A stretch of DNA of 64,000 bases from Coffea arabica (lineage: Eukaryota; Streptophyta; Magnoliopsida; Gentianales; Rubiaceae): contig NC_092330.1 of assembly GCF_036785885.1 (NCBI RefSeq), positions 7,536,525 through 7,600,524 on the forward strand, in the 5' to 3' direction. The position numbers and the translations under genes are program-made. Each line of letters opens with the position of its first letter. Within the stretch, counting starts at the first letter, position 1. Positions 12,749 to 23,726 of this stretch are shown here, piece after piece. Below the pieces are notes generated by a model, which saw nothing but the letters and a program-made list of their open reading frames with translations, did not search any database and had not been told where the DNA came from.

Positions 12749-12756
12749 TATAAATA
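12749..12756 (+). promoter_or_regulatory. TATA box of Ogre LTR
   Basis: TATAAATA sits about 645 bp into the LTR and is followed by a GA-rich segment, as expected for the start of R. A start site near 12780 is inferred by spacing only. Confidence 0.55.
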
Positions 12757-15651
12757 GAAAAGGATGAAGGCAGCCGCAAGAGAGGTAGGGAGGAACGACT
12801 GAGTGATAAGGAAAAGAGAGAAGAAAAGGCTGAGAATTGCGACGGCTAAGGATTAGGGGAAAGGGAGAAACTGAGGAGATTTTCTGGAGATCAACTACTG
12901 AGAGGCTACTGACGGCGAGGGATAGCTGGAGAGAAAACAGAGAGAGAAGACGGCAAACGGAAAAGAGAGAGAGGTTTTGGTAGCGGCTGAAGGTCAGAGA
13001 AAGAAAGGACAAGAAAGGGAGAGCCCGAGCGTTAAATTTGCAGCTGCGAATCTCTACAGTGGAAGCCATCTTTTCATCCACTCTGCGTTCCTGTCTCCAC
13101 CAGAAGTTAAAGGTGATTTCTTTTATCCTTAGCTGCTTATACATCACCAGAATCGACACACAAACGCAGAAAATTTCTGCTATTGGTATAATGAACATGT
13201 CTTGAAACTCAGCAATGAACATGTATCAATTTCTTGGGTTGTTTCTTTTTCCGTGTTTATACAATGTTGAAGCTGGGTTTGGTGATTAATGGGATAAGCT
13301 ACAGGTTGTCTTTAGTTTGTTTGAAGCCTGGGTTGCATAATCTTCTCATTTGATAATGGAATCCGAAACTTGTTGAATTTTTTTTTTGTTTTCTGAATGA
13401 ACCTGTTTTGCGGTTTAGACTTGTGCTTGAAATGGTGATCTAGGTATATATGTGTATTGGGATGATAAATCAATGAGTTTTATTAGAATCTTGTGCAAAA
13501 TACTGGCGTGGGATGGGTTGCAAAATTTGCAGCAGAAATCCGAGTCTCCTGGCTCTCTTTTGTCTTGATTTTTTTTTATGTCCGCATGCTTGATTGTTGT
13601 GTGTAATGATAGTCTTATGAATGTTGGGTCTCAAAGTAATGCTCAAAGTCTTTGCAAAATTGTCTATGGTAGCTAACAAAGATGCTCGGTTGTAGAACTC
13701 AGAAACCAGCAAAAAAATATGAAAGTAAAGCTTCGACCATGCTGCATTTCCTTTGTGTTTTCTCGTTTTCTGGGTTTGGCTCACTTTGCTTGGGATGGAT
13801 GAGGGTAGGCATATATGTTCAGGCTGTGTTAAGGTTTGTGCTTACAGATGTGTGTGAATTTGATTGATAAATGACGAAATCTAGCACAATGTTTTTCGGC
13901 ATTTCATCCATGCTAGCATGAAGCTGCGATATTTGCAGCACAGCAAAGTCTACTACATTTGTTTTGCTGTGTTCTTTTTTCTGTGACCATTCATCAGGCT
14001 TTAGCCTCTTCTAGTTTGTTAGTAAGCTTGGTGTGGAAAGGGGGGCAGGGGAAGATTGTTTTGAGTGGCATGTTCAAGTCCTTAAAATACTTGAAACATG
14101 TCTAAATGTTTGCTGGAAATGTTTGCCCGATAAAACATTTTATGCTCTTGTTCTTTTGATTGTCATTTTTTTCGATCCCAAGCTATGATGTTTTGTTAGA
14201 TAATGATAATTCCAGCATGTTTCTTCTTGGTTTGCTGGCATGAATGCATTTAAATCGAATAAGGAAATGGCATGAGCATGGCTGCGGGAAGAGAAGTTTG
14301 CTGAAGTCACATAAAACCGCAGCAGAATAGGGGCTGTCACACTTGTTTTCCTGCGTTTCTTTTCCATACTTTAGTTCCTTCTAGTTGGTTAGTTAGTATT
14401 GTGTGGAAGGGGGCAGGGAAAGATTAGTTTGAGTTTGCACGTTCGAGTCTTTAAAACACTTGAATCATGTTGAAATGCTTTGCTGAAAATTGAACAACTA
14501 AGGTGCTGAACCAGTTCTTGTATGTCTGTTCCAGAAATTTGAGGCTTGCATGATCTTTTGTATGATTTTCTAATGCTTAAACATAAAGATCTTATGTTGG
14601 AAAGTGAGATGAATGCTTAATGACCGTGTGGTATTAGCTGTCTGAGACTTTGAAATAATGTTTGCTTGAGATAATGAATTGAAAAGCAAGATATATGGCT
14701 GGAATAGTGCAGAAAACTTAAGAAATTGCTGAAACTATGTTGCAGAAACATATGTCTCGTAGCTTTGCATGCTTTGCATGGGGAATGTTTTTTAAATTAC
14801 ACTTTGGCCCCCCCAAGTCTCCTTTGGCTGCATTGTGGCCCAATTACATTCCATTTTCTTGCAATTAAGTCCTAGGATAGTTGCCATTGGAACCATTACT
14901 TGACTTTTTCTTTACTATTTGACCTTTGAAGTTTCAAAATGTGTCAATGGGGTTTGGGTGATTGATTAATATTTGCAATTGGGTCTTTGGTAGTTTTCTA
15001 TTCTAGAAATTTGATCAATAAATTCACTTTTCTTGGAAATTATGCATTATTTGATTATTTTAAGTTGCAATTGAGGCAGGATTTGATTATTTGATGGATT
15101 TAAATTGTTTTGTTTACACTTTACTATTAAATTGGTGCATTAATCTTTTGTTTTGATGGATTTAGCCCAAATTACCCTTTTTCATTGGTGGTTATAACCC
15201 AAGTCAAGTGTTGTCCACTTCATTTAGCACCACAAAAGGGGGCGGTATAATTTCTTTTATCTTTTTTGTCTCTCCTATGTGATCCAATGTGCTAAGTGAA
15301 TTGTATGTCTACTTTGCTTTCTTTACATTTCCTTAATTCCTTTCATTCCTTTCATTTACTTTTGCTTTATTAAGTTTTGTCTTTTATGGGGTATGTGTAC
15401 ACCTCTTGACTTGTAATAGATAGGGCTTGGCGAGCATTTTTGTCCATTTTCCCTTTCCCCTTTTTGTTTTAGTTAGCAAATGTAACAGGCTCTTTAGCTT
15501 CATTGTTTGTCTATGTGCTATGTGTTATCGCTTTATTAGATTCTTGCATCTAGTCGAGCATGCTAAGTGTTATGTGCTACGTGTTTATAGGTGATTAACA
15601 TGTCTATTCGCTTTCTATGATTATGAATGATATGATGGATGAATGCACGTC

Positions 15652-15786
15652 ACCACACTAGTCCAACGCTAGTTGAGGCCCCCTTCCTCGTTACCACACT
15701 AGTCCAACGCTAGTTGTGGCTCATTGCCCATTTCCACTAGTCCAACGCTAGTAGGAATTCATAGAAAGGGCTAGTCCAATGCTAGA
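15652..15786 (+). repeat. short repeats with CTAGTCCAACGCTAG core in Ogre U5
   Basis: Four copies of a CTAGTCCAAYGCTAG core occur at about 15657, 15698, 15736 and 15770, each with a self-complementary CTAG...CTAG frame; the first two are preceded by CCACA. Spacing is about 34-41 bp. Function is unknown. Confidence 0.8.
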
Positions 15787-16930
15787 CCCATTAGGCCTGT
15801 CCCTCTCATTTTTTGTATGACTCACTACATTCCATGCATTTTTCCCAGTTTTTTAGCATTTTGCATGACCCTTCACTCCTTTTCCCTTACATATTTAGGA
15901 TTACATTTTTTCATTTAGATTAGCTCATTTGCTTGTATAGGTTAGGGAGTCACCCCTTTTGACAAGGGAAATGAGCGAGTGTGGCTTAAAAAATAGCCTT
16001 AGCACGCTAGTTCTCCTTTCTAATCAAAGGGAAAATTAAAGTCACACACATTAGTCCCCCGTACCCGTCTTGCTTGCATTCCTCTAGGGTTCATGCATTT
16101 CATTCATCCGCTATCACATACACTTTTACTTTATATTCTATTTTTTTACATTCTCACTTCACACGACTTTAACTTTGCATATTTTCACTCTACCACTCAC
16201 ACTTTATATCATTTGCACACATGCACTTTATGTTATTTTCACATTATCATTTTTTTACTCACCTTACCTTGTAAATCCATTTGCACACTTCCACTTACGC
16301 CCTATTATTTTTATCACTTTTCTCACTACACACAAATTCACATTTTCACATGGCATGCATTCATTCCACTCATTTTACGTCATTTAGGATTATGTGTGAC
16401 CTCTCCAAAGGATCATTATTGGGCTTCACAAATTAATGTGATTGGCATCACTCAAGCTTTGGAGAGAAATTTTACCCCCATGTCCCCCTAGGTCTAGGTT
16501 TTGCATTCATATAGTCATATCCAACATACGATGCATACTTTGGGTAGAAAAGTAGGAAACGTGGGGCTAAGTCACGCAACTAGCTTTGGCTAGGGTAGGG
16601 GAGTGCCTTAGGCTCCGCCTTTGCCTTCTCCCTTACCAAACGTGACCCCCGATCCCTTTCTTTGGTTACGTAGATCTAAAGGTTTTAAAGGGTTTATTTA
16701 CTTTCCCGTTCAAAAACAAAAAATCTTTTTGGGTGACTTGGTACACCCTAACTCTATACCAAGTGGCGACTCCATTTTTTCAAAAATTCTTTTGAACTTT
16801 GTTTTGACCAAACCGTCGCATTTTACAATCCCACGGTCTTTTCTTTTTCACCTCTACACCCGTTCACATACATATCTCACACACTTTCACACTACTCACA
16901 CAACCATAATCAAAAAGTGGGGCGTGTCAA

Positions 16931-18116
16931 CCCGTATCTGTGGAGGCAATGTTCGGACCAAGTAACAAGAAGATGTGTGAGTGCAGGTGAGTTTCACTCT
17001 ATTTTGACTTTTTGTCATTCGTTTGCATGTGGAGGGCATTTTGGTCCTAAGCGGACTGCTCGTAAGGTGTTGGAAAGTGATTTTTATTGGCCTACCCTCT
17101 TTAAGGATGCGTATTTGTTCTGTAAATCGTGTGATAAGTGTCAAAGGGTGGGGAATATCTCTCGTAGAGACCAAATGAGTCAAACCCCCATATTATTTGT
17201 TGAGATTTTTGATGTCTGGGGTTTAGATTTCATGGGTCCTTTCCCCTCGTCTTTTGGTTTCTTGTACATTATACTTGCTGTCGACTATGTTTCAAAATCG
17301 GTGGAGGGAAAAGCCACCCGAACTAATGACTCTAGAGTGGTTGCAGATTTTATAAGATCTAACATTTTTGTCCGATTTGGAATGCCGAGAGCTATAGTGA
17401 GTGACAGGGGCACCCATTTCTGCAATAAGACAATCACTGCATTGTTTCGTAAGTATGGTGTGCTGCACAAAGTGTCCACTCCCTACCATCCCCAAACGAA
17501 TGGTCAGGCCGAAGTGTCAAATAGGGAGGTTAAGTCAATCCTGGAGAAGATGGTGAGGCCTGATAGAAAGGATTGGAGTGTGAAATTGGAAGATGCTCTC
17601 TGGGCCTACCGCACCGCATATAAAACACCGATTGGGATGTCCCCATACAGGTTAGTTTTTGGGAAGCCCTGCCACCTTCCGGTGGAATTTGAACACAGAG
17701 CATTTTGGGCACTTAAGCGGTGTAATATGGACCTTATGGAGGCCGGAGGAAATAGGAAGCTCCAATTACAAGAGTTGGAGGAGCTAAGGAATGAAGCCTA
17801 TGAGAACGCCGCAATATATAAGGAGAAGAGCAAAATTTTTCATGACCAACAAGTGTCGAGGAAGTCATTTGTCATCGGGCAAAAAGTCCTACTTTATCAC
17901 TCGAGACTTAAGCTTTTTCCTGGTAAGTTGCGTTCCCGTTGGATTGGTCCATTTGTTGTTACTAATATTTCTCATTATGGTGCAGTGGAAATCCAAAGTC
18001 TTAAGACGGAGAAAAGGTTCATAGTCAATGGTCACCGTCTAAAGCCTTATTATGAAGGGTTTATTAGTGAGCCAGTGGAGGTTCTATTCTTTGATAATCC
18101 AAGTGGTGAAGTCTAG
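16931..18116 (+). pseudogene. Athila integrase, 5' truncated by Ogre insertion
   Basis: An open frame of nearly 400 codons starts inside the Ogre LTR end; Athila sequence begins at about 16931. The zinc-binding HHCC region ([16 protein letters not shown]) is at 17015-17140. Catalytic residues are Asp 17226 (GLDFMG), Asp 17403 (SDRG) and Glu 17511 (QAEVSN), with a 35-residue spacing. The C-terminal part ([18 protein letters not shown]) is typical of Athila. Compared with the right-arm copy this one keeps AGA (Arg) at 17334-17336, where the other has a stop. It differs elsewhere, for example SKSVEG against SKWVEA at about 17295-17312, so the conserved Trp is lost here. It cannot be expressed as the original polyprotein. 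Confidence 0.9.
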
Positions 18117-18479
18117 ACAGTTGAAGGCCATGTCTAGCCAAAGACATTAAAGAAAGGCGCTGCTTGGGAGGCAACCCAAGGATTACAATATTAGTTGTGA
18201 TCATTCCTCATTACTCTGCAATTTTTCAGTTTTATCTTGATGTTTTGATTGTTTTTGTGGTGATGGACAGAAGACTAGCAGTTCCAAGGCGTGCCCACGC
18301 CTTGAAAGGGAGGCACCGGGTGTCCTGAGCAAGGGGAAGACTGGCAGTCTCAAGGCGTGCCCACGCCTTGCTACCCTGTTGAAAAAAAAAAGAAAAAAAT
18401 TTTGACATGGACTTCATTTTTTCCACTTTTCTTCCCGCTGGTCTTACCTAGTTTCTCCCCAAATTGTTTTTGCCTAAAC
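18117..18479 (+). other. Athila post-integrase spacer with conserved stem motif
   Basis: It contains the block GCTTGGGAGGCAACCCAAGG (18163-18182), which can fold as TTGGG/CCCAA and is, to my memory, a commonly conserved block after integrase in Athila-like elements. The two first dyad motifs described separately also lie here. No ORF is supported. Confidence 0.55.
18285..18370. repeat. upstream pair of 20-bp dyad motif
   Basis: Two perfect copies of CAAGGCGTGCCCACGCCTTG lie at 18285-18304 and 18351-18370. Each has 9-bp complementary arms around CC. Each is preceded by GAAGACT(A/G)GCAGT, so the repeat unit is larger than the dyad. The second copy is followed by an A-rich run starting at about 18380. 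Confidence 0.9.
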
Positions 18480-18915
18480 TCCAGCACTTCTTCTTCAAAT
18501 CTTGGTCCTGCCGCCGCCCATCGCCGTCCGCCGCAGCCAATGACCACACCAGCGCGCGCCTGCCTCGCCTGACCAGCACCAGCAGCAGCGCAAGGCCCAG
18601 CCCGTAGCTTGCCAGCGCGCGCCTGCCTGCGCGCGACCCGCCTGCGCGCGACCTGCCCCTGCCGCCCTGCACATCTCTGCGCGCGCGACGCGGACCAGCA
18701 CCCAGCAGCAGATCCGCGTCTTCTTCTGCAGCTCGCGCGACCTCGCGGCCCCAGCAACCCAGCGCGCGACCAGCACCGCGCGCTCCAGCGCGTCTCGCCA
18801 GCCCCACTCTGCGCGCGACCTTGGCGCGCGACCACCAAATCTGCGCGCAGCCACCTCCCCCTGCGCAGCCCGCACCAGCTTCGCCCAGCGCGCGGCTGTC
18901 CTCCACGGTCTTGCG
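18480..18915 (+). other. GC- and CpG-rich block within Athila
   Basis: This is dense in GCGCGCGACC-like words in an otherwise AT-rich element. Open frames exist on both strands because stop codons are rare at this composition; none has a domain. The block carries several indels relative to the right-arm copy at 47996-48430, more than its surroundings. Confidence 0.75.
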
Positions 18916-19441
18916 CATTTGGGTAACTCTATTCTACTATAATTTTTGCTGCTGGACTTTGAATTTGGGATTAGTGCTCTAGTTGACTAAGATCAGGGGT
19001 CTTTATTGATAAATTTTCGCTTCCTGCTGGGTTAACAAGAAAATAGTTGCTTGTTTTTTGGGGACCATTTAATTATTGTCTACAAGTGTGCGTCCGCGTA
19101 TCTGCCTGGGATTGATTATATACTTGGGACATCTGTGGGCTCTGGTGAATTTATTAGTTGTTACACGTGGTCGGTAGCTCGCTGATTTGTGCCTTTTATT
19201 GACTGATATCTTGATTTGAGAGGAGTTGGTTCGGTCTTCTTTATTGTGGTCGGCTAATTGACGACAGTGGGGCATTGGTTGGTGTTTGTTGTCTGGTTGT
19301 TGTTTGGTGGGGTATTAGTGTCCCCATTTGCGGTTGAACTGCTAAATATTTAATAATTTTTGTTGACTGTGGTCCCATATCTGCTTTTGGGTGGTTGATT
19401 TATTACCTTTGTGCCTGATTCACTCTTCCTGTGGTCACCAA

Positions 19442-20694
19442 ATGCCTCCTAAAAAGACAACCACTGCTGGGCCGTCTGGGTCCCAGCCTCGCAAGAGGCG
19501 AGCCCCGGTTCAACCCACCATTCGGTCTCGTCTGGGCCTGAATAAGAGCACTATGTCTCCTGGAGGAGGGGGGAAACGGTCACTAATCTTACACAGGCAC
19601 AAATGTTGCGGTTTAATAACTTGGCAAACCGTCCTTTTACTCCTTGTAAGTGCTTTCATGCCCCAACCTTGGACCATTTGCGAATTGCTCGGGAAGTTGA
19701 ACAGTTATTCTCGGCCATAGGTTGGCAAAAATATCTAATCATTAACTACCCTACGTTTGAGGAGCTGTGTTGTGAATTCTTCTCCACATTCGAGTTCAAC
19801 AGAAATGAGTTCATCACTTTGGATGAGCCAGAGGTCATTAATTTCATATTGGGAGGTACTCAGTTTGGTATGTCCATTAATGAGTTTAACCTGACTTTGG
19901 GGTTTGTTAGTGAGGACACCATTGCCTCCGGGGCTTATATAAACAGTGCGTGTGACTACACCCGACCGTTCTCTACTGACTACATTGACATTTGGAGGGA
20001 GTGGTCCACGGATCGTCAGGTTTACAATCCGAGTCAGTCGAAGGCTTCCCATCTGAAGGATCCGGTCTTGAAGGTTGTTCACAGGTTCTTAGCTCACAAT
20101 TTCTCGGGGCGGAAGGATTCTTCCGGCACCCCTACCAAAGCAGAATTCTACTTCCTTTGGTGCATGCGCAACAATGTTAAGGTTAATTTTGGGTGTTGGA
20201 TAGCCACTCAAATGGAGTCAGTCATTCATAAGCGCAATAAACCGATTATCCTAGACTCGCTCATTACCCACTTGGCCATCCGATTGGGATTGCTAGACCT
20301 CGACAAGGAGCACAACTTCGCCCTAACTCGAGAGGTTGAGCCACTGGATTTGCGCAGTTTGGAGCGAATGGGGGTTATTTGCAAAGTGGGCGATATCTAT
20401 CAGTTTACGGGCCCTGGTGATGACGGTCCGCAGCCTCGGGAGCCTACCACCGCACCCTCCACTGGCTCTCCGCCCCATCCGGACCAGGCAGGTCCCTCCT
20501 CCTCTCATGCTCCTCCTGCTGGGGACCCCCGCTACCCGGACCTCCAAGAGGGTGTTCATGAGCTCAACAACCAGCTGTCGAGGATAGATGGCCGTCTTAT
20601 GGCGCTCCAGGTCTTCGCCCGCATTCAGGCAGAGAATCAGGCGGCCTTCTACGCTCACATTGGATTCACACCGCCTCACCCCCCTCCGCCTTAG
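19442..20694 (+). pseudogene. Athila env-position ORF, frameshifted
   Basis: This sense-strand ORF lies between integrase and the 3' LTR, where Athila elements carry their extra (env-like) gene. An N-terminal basic part starts at ATG 19442 (MPPKKTTT, RKRRAPVQP). The main part is the open frame 19603-20694 (363 aa), with YPTFEELCCEFFSTFEF and LGFVSEDT motifs like those of the Athila ORF family PF03078 (from memory). The two parts lie in different frames and join near a run of six G at about 19568-19573, consistent with a one-base indel. The same run is present in the right arm, so the shift predates the duplication. The C-terminus is Pro-rich with a short possible coiled coil. I see no signal peptide or membrane segment, so an envelope function is not supported by this sequence. 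A shorter product could start at ATG 19603. Confidence 0.82.
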
Positions 20695-20768
20695 TATCTC
20701 GTTTTCACTCCCCGGTGGTCAGGAAGTTTCTTTTCTTTCCTCCTAGTACTTTATTTCTCTCTTTTACA

Positions 20769-20802
20769 TTGAGGACAATGTAGGTCTTAGGTGTGGGGGG
20801 AG
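20769..20802 (+). repeat. internal second copy of the Athila PPT module
   Basis: TTGAGGACAATG followed by TAGGTGTGGGGGGAG closely matches the module that precedes the LTR at 22079-22112 (TTGAGGACAAGC, TAGGTGTGGGGGGATTT). It lies about 75 bp after the end of the env-position ORF and 1.3 kb before the LTR. Confidence 0.8.
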
Positions 20803-21531
20803 TAGCCATTAGTTCTTTTTCATTAGTTCTTTTTGCTTTTGCTTTGATTACTTAAAAAACATGGGATGAATGGAAAAGAATGAAAAACATAGTAGTTAGT
20901 CGGTTTTCTTTGGTTATTTCTATGCTTGTTAGTGTTGGGCATGTGCTGTGATGAATAACACAATCAAAGTGAGTGGGTGTGTGGTCACATATGCTAGCTG
21001 TGCATTTTGTTTTCCTTGGCAATGTCGTTGAGTGTTGAATGTGCTGGAGTGGACCCATTCTTGTAACTTTTGGGGAGCTTTTGAGCCTTGTTTGAGCATA
21101 TTATCCTTGTTTGCTCTATTTCTGCTTGATTGAGTGGGTATTGCACATGGTATGAACATTCTAGAACTTGCTATTTTGTACATGTCGAGACCACATTTTG
21201 TTGAATTGGATGCATTTGAAATGATAGGGGCATTTAGGATTAAACCCCCTTTAACCTCCTAAAAACCATGCCTTCATCTTGTTTCCCAATAGTGAACCAA
21301 TTTGAGCTTTTGTCCTTCGTTTCTGGTTGTTATCCGTGTTTGTTAACCCAAGACCTTTTTAAACTTTCTTGTTTACCCCTGTGTTGTCAAGGGATGCCTG
21401 AATTCCATCATTTGTGCAAAGCAAACAAAATTGGGGTTGCAAGTGCTGTTAGATTAGGAGCTATATGATGCTATCCTTGTATAAAGGAAGGGAAATTGGG
21501 AAAAGGCCACTGACCAGAGGAAGTTGGCTTA

Positions 21532-21636
21532 CAAGGCGTGCCCACGCCTTGCAGGACTTTCTCCCTTAAAAAAAAAAAAAATTGAAGAGACCTCGTGACC
21601 AGAGGACCATGCCCTACAAGGCGTGCCCACGCCTTG
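21532..21636. repeat. downstream pair of 20-bp dyad motif
   Basis: Perfect copies of CAAGGCGTGCCCACGCCTTG lie at 21532-21551 and 21617-21636. Each is preceded by GACCAGAGGA and followed within about 20 bp by a long A run (near 21569 and 21647). Together with the pair at 18285-18370 they bracket the GC-rich block and the env-position ORF. Confidence 0.9.
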
Positions 21637-22078
21637 CGGGCAGTTCAAAAAAAAAAAAAAATTGGGGCACTTGGACAGGGTGTACAGCAAATGGAAACTG
21701 CCTTGTTAGTGAAACTCCTCCGGTAAGCACTGTGGTTATTGGTGAGTTTCGGACATTCTCTTGACACTTTACCCCCTATCTATACCGTCTTAACCCGCCT
21801 TTCACCTAAGCCCCATTACAACCCTATTAAAGTCCCTTTGATCTACGTGTTTAGTTCACTTTTAAGTGGTGGAGATGTGATAAATGTGCAAGCCTATGGT
21901 AATGGCATTCCGTGATGTTGACTTGAGAGTTCTTAGTATTTACATATCTTCTTTGAATTACAACCTGCCCGGTGTGTTCTAATCTCGGCGATATTGTAAG
22001 GGACCTTAGATGCTTGTGTTAGTATAGACTATTACATACCCTCTGCTCTCTTGATTGTACTTCTGAGCTCCGGAATGC

Positions 22079-22112
22079 TTGAGGACAAGCATTGTCTAGG
22101 TGTGGGGGGATT
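22079..22112 (+). promoter_or_regulatory. Athila polypurine tract (left arm)
   Basis: GGTGTGGGGGGATT lies directly before the LTR start TGATAGAGCAG at 22113. Confidence 0.9.
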
Positions 22113-23726
22113 TGATAGAGCAGTTATTTGGCACATTTTGCAGTGTTATTTTGTCCTAATTTTGGCTATTTACTGTGCTAAGTACTGAGGTTTAACTCAT
22201 ATCTCGCATTTGTATGAATTATAGGTGATCGGCATTAAAAATGATCTCGCGGGGTAAATTTCCAGAAGACTTTTCGTCTCAGGGCGTGGCCACGCCTTAG
22301 AAGGTGGACGAAACCGAAAGACGGACCGTGATCCACGTGAACCAGGAGCACAGGATTAAAACTTCCAAAAGTCCCTTGGTTTCAATCAATTTGGGCCAGA
22401 CGTCTCTTTCGTGACTTCTGGGAGCGGCGGCTATAAAGAAGGGAAAAGCAAGATTCAAAGGACAACTACTTTTTAGCCTAGTCTCTCTTTTTCTACTTTT
22501 TGGGGGAAAGATTTGTCAGACGCTTGAGTCTTTCTCTTTTGTTTTCTGCGGCTCTGGGTCAGACATTGGAGATTTTCTCCTTTGCTGTAGCTTTTGCTTT
22601 TGGCTTCTGTACAATTTTTCCTATTCGACTTTTGCTTCTACTTTCGCCCCAGGGGTACGAACACGAAACCCCACAAAGGGAAGCAAAAGGTTTTTCATCC
22701 GTTCCTTCGCTAATTCATCTTTTTCAATTCTCGGGAAATTAATTGAATGCATTCAATTAAATCACGCGGGATTGACACGATGAGGAGCGGCTAATTCCCT
22801 CCTCTACCCAAAGGTTGACGCGAGGGCGCGGTCCATAATATCTGTGAGATCTAACCGAATCTTCATTATTTTCTCTAATTAATTGCTATTCGTGCGTTTC
22901 CTGAATTAATTGTTTATGGGTATTTTATTAATTGAATAGCAACGGCCGGGTATTTGATTTGATTTAATAGCCTACTGCCACGTTAATTAAATAGAATCCG
23001 TAATTGTTCATTTAGTTAACACCTCGTGGCAACCACCATAATTGGTTTTATGATGGGGAAACGCAAGATCTAGCTTAAATAAACCCTCTTAGCGTGTTTA
23101 TTGGTTAGGGTTGGGTTCTTCTAGTTTTAATGCAATTGGGTAATTAAATTCCTACGATCTTACCTCGGGTTGTTATCTGGTTAGGGAAGTAGTCAATGGT
23201 CGTACCTTGACTGTCGAAAAGGTAAGGAAGAACTGGTTGTCAGAGCTTATTGATAACTATAACCAACCTAGTGATGAATGGATGCAATATCTTTGCATCG
23301 ATGATCATTTAATTGGACCGTGCCTGAGCAGTTAATCCTTTGGGTAGAACTTTTATTAATTGCTATTTTTATTGAATTGTGCTTTGTGAGTTAGTTCTGA
23401 ATTTAGTTCGCTTTATTTTTATTCTTATTTTTATTTACTTGCCTCCCATTGAAAATCCCCCAATTTCGTTCTACTAATTTGGAAAGAAATAATTTCCTAC
23501 CCGCTCCCTGAGGAATCGACCCTACTTGCCATTGTACACAAAATTAATATTCTTATAGACTAATCTGGTATATCGGATCAAGCAAACTCTTCGGGAACAG
23601 GGTGAATCAAGTAACCCATTGCACACCTAGGGTCCCTGCTCCAGTACTTGGATTTGTTATATAATTAATTGTGGTGGTAATTAGGACTTTTTAGTAATTA
23701 TTATTGCACAGGTTCGGCACCTGTCA
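22113..23726 (+). repeat. Athila 3' LTR, left arm, 1614 bp
   Basis: It starts TGATAGAGC and ends CACCTGTCA, followed by CTCAC. Its length equals the right-arm copy at 43187-44800. A TATA box (TATAAAG, 22432-22438) marks the likely end of U3. The degenerate dyad GGCGTGGCCACGCC is at 22283-22296. The 80-codon frame near 22500 recurs in all LTR copies only because the LTRs are duplicated. Confidence 0.95.

Larger units (their letters stand above)
1..16929 (+). mobile_element. Ogre-type Ty3/gypsy (Tat lineage) LTR retrotransposon, 5' end outside window
   Basis: The order is ORF1, gag-protease, intron, RT-RNase H-second RNase H-integrase, a long 3' UTR with a tandem array, a polypurine tract and a 4.8-kb LTR. 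An extra ORF before gag, an intron between protease and RT, and an archaeal-type second RNase H together are the known hallmarks of Ogre elements in the Tat lineage. The right end is fixed because Athila integrase sequence resumes exactly after the terminal TCA at 16927-16929, and the uninterrupted copy at 49981-49985 shows the target. The expected TSD is ACCCG (16930-16934), but the left copy lies outside the window. The 5' LTR and PBS are not visible. ORF1 and gag each carry one in-frame stop, and the protease active site is altered. Confidence 0.93.
12105..16929 (+). repeat. Ogre 3' LTR, about 4.8 kb
   Basis: It starts TGTAGACACC after the PPT and ends GGGGCGTGTCA at 16929, where Athila integrase sequence resumes. 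Its length of 4825 bp is typical of Ogre. U3 is short (about 650 bp to a TATA box at 12749) and R-U5 is about 4.1 kb. It contains no coding sequence I trust. A frame on the reverse strand at 12620-13222 lies over the GA-rich start of R and has no domain. A TGGCGACTCC block at 16764-16773 resembles a tRNA-Arg PBS but lies inside the LTR. Confidence 0.85.
16930..23726 (+). mobile_element. Athila-lineage LTR retrotransposon, 3' part, left arm
   Basis: It contains integrase, a GC-rich spacer, the env-position ORF, a PPT and the 3' LTR. Integrase is cut by the Ogre insertion; the gag, protease and RT part and the 5' LTR would lie left of the Ogre element. The flank at 23727-23731 is CTCAC, the complement of the TSD GTGAG of the right-arm copy, which shows that both are the same insertion event duplicated with its flanks. 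Confidence 0.93.

Noticed and set aside
12620..13222. 200-codon reverse-strand ORF in the Ogre LTR
   Set aside because: It lies over the GA-rich start of the transcribed LTR. Its Ser/Leu/Phe-rich sequence reflects that composition.
16764..16773. TGGCGACTCC as a tRNA-Arg type primer binding site
   Set aside because: It lies 156 bp before the true LTR end at 16929, which is fixed by the resumption of Athila sequence. It is part of the LTR.
18371..18926. Arg/Ala-rich ORFs on both strands of the GC block
   Set aside because: They arise from low stop-codon frequency at this composition, overlap in several frames, and differ by indels between the arms.
19442..20694. Functional envelope gene
   Set aside because: It is in the env position, but no signal peptide, membrane segment or cleavage site is seen, and it is frameshifted.
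22500..22742. 80-codon hydrophobic ORF in the Athila LTR, present three times
   Set aside because: It recurs only because the LTR is present three times. It lies in the R-U5 leader and has no relatives I recognise; one copy (44171-44405) is altered.
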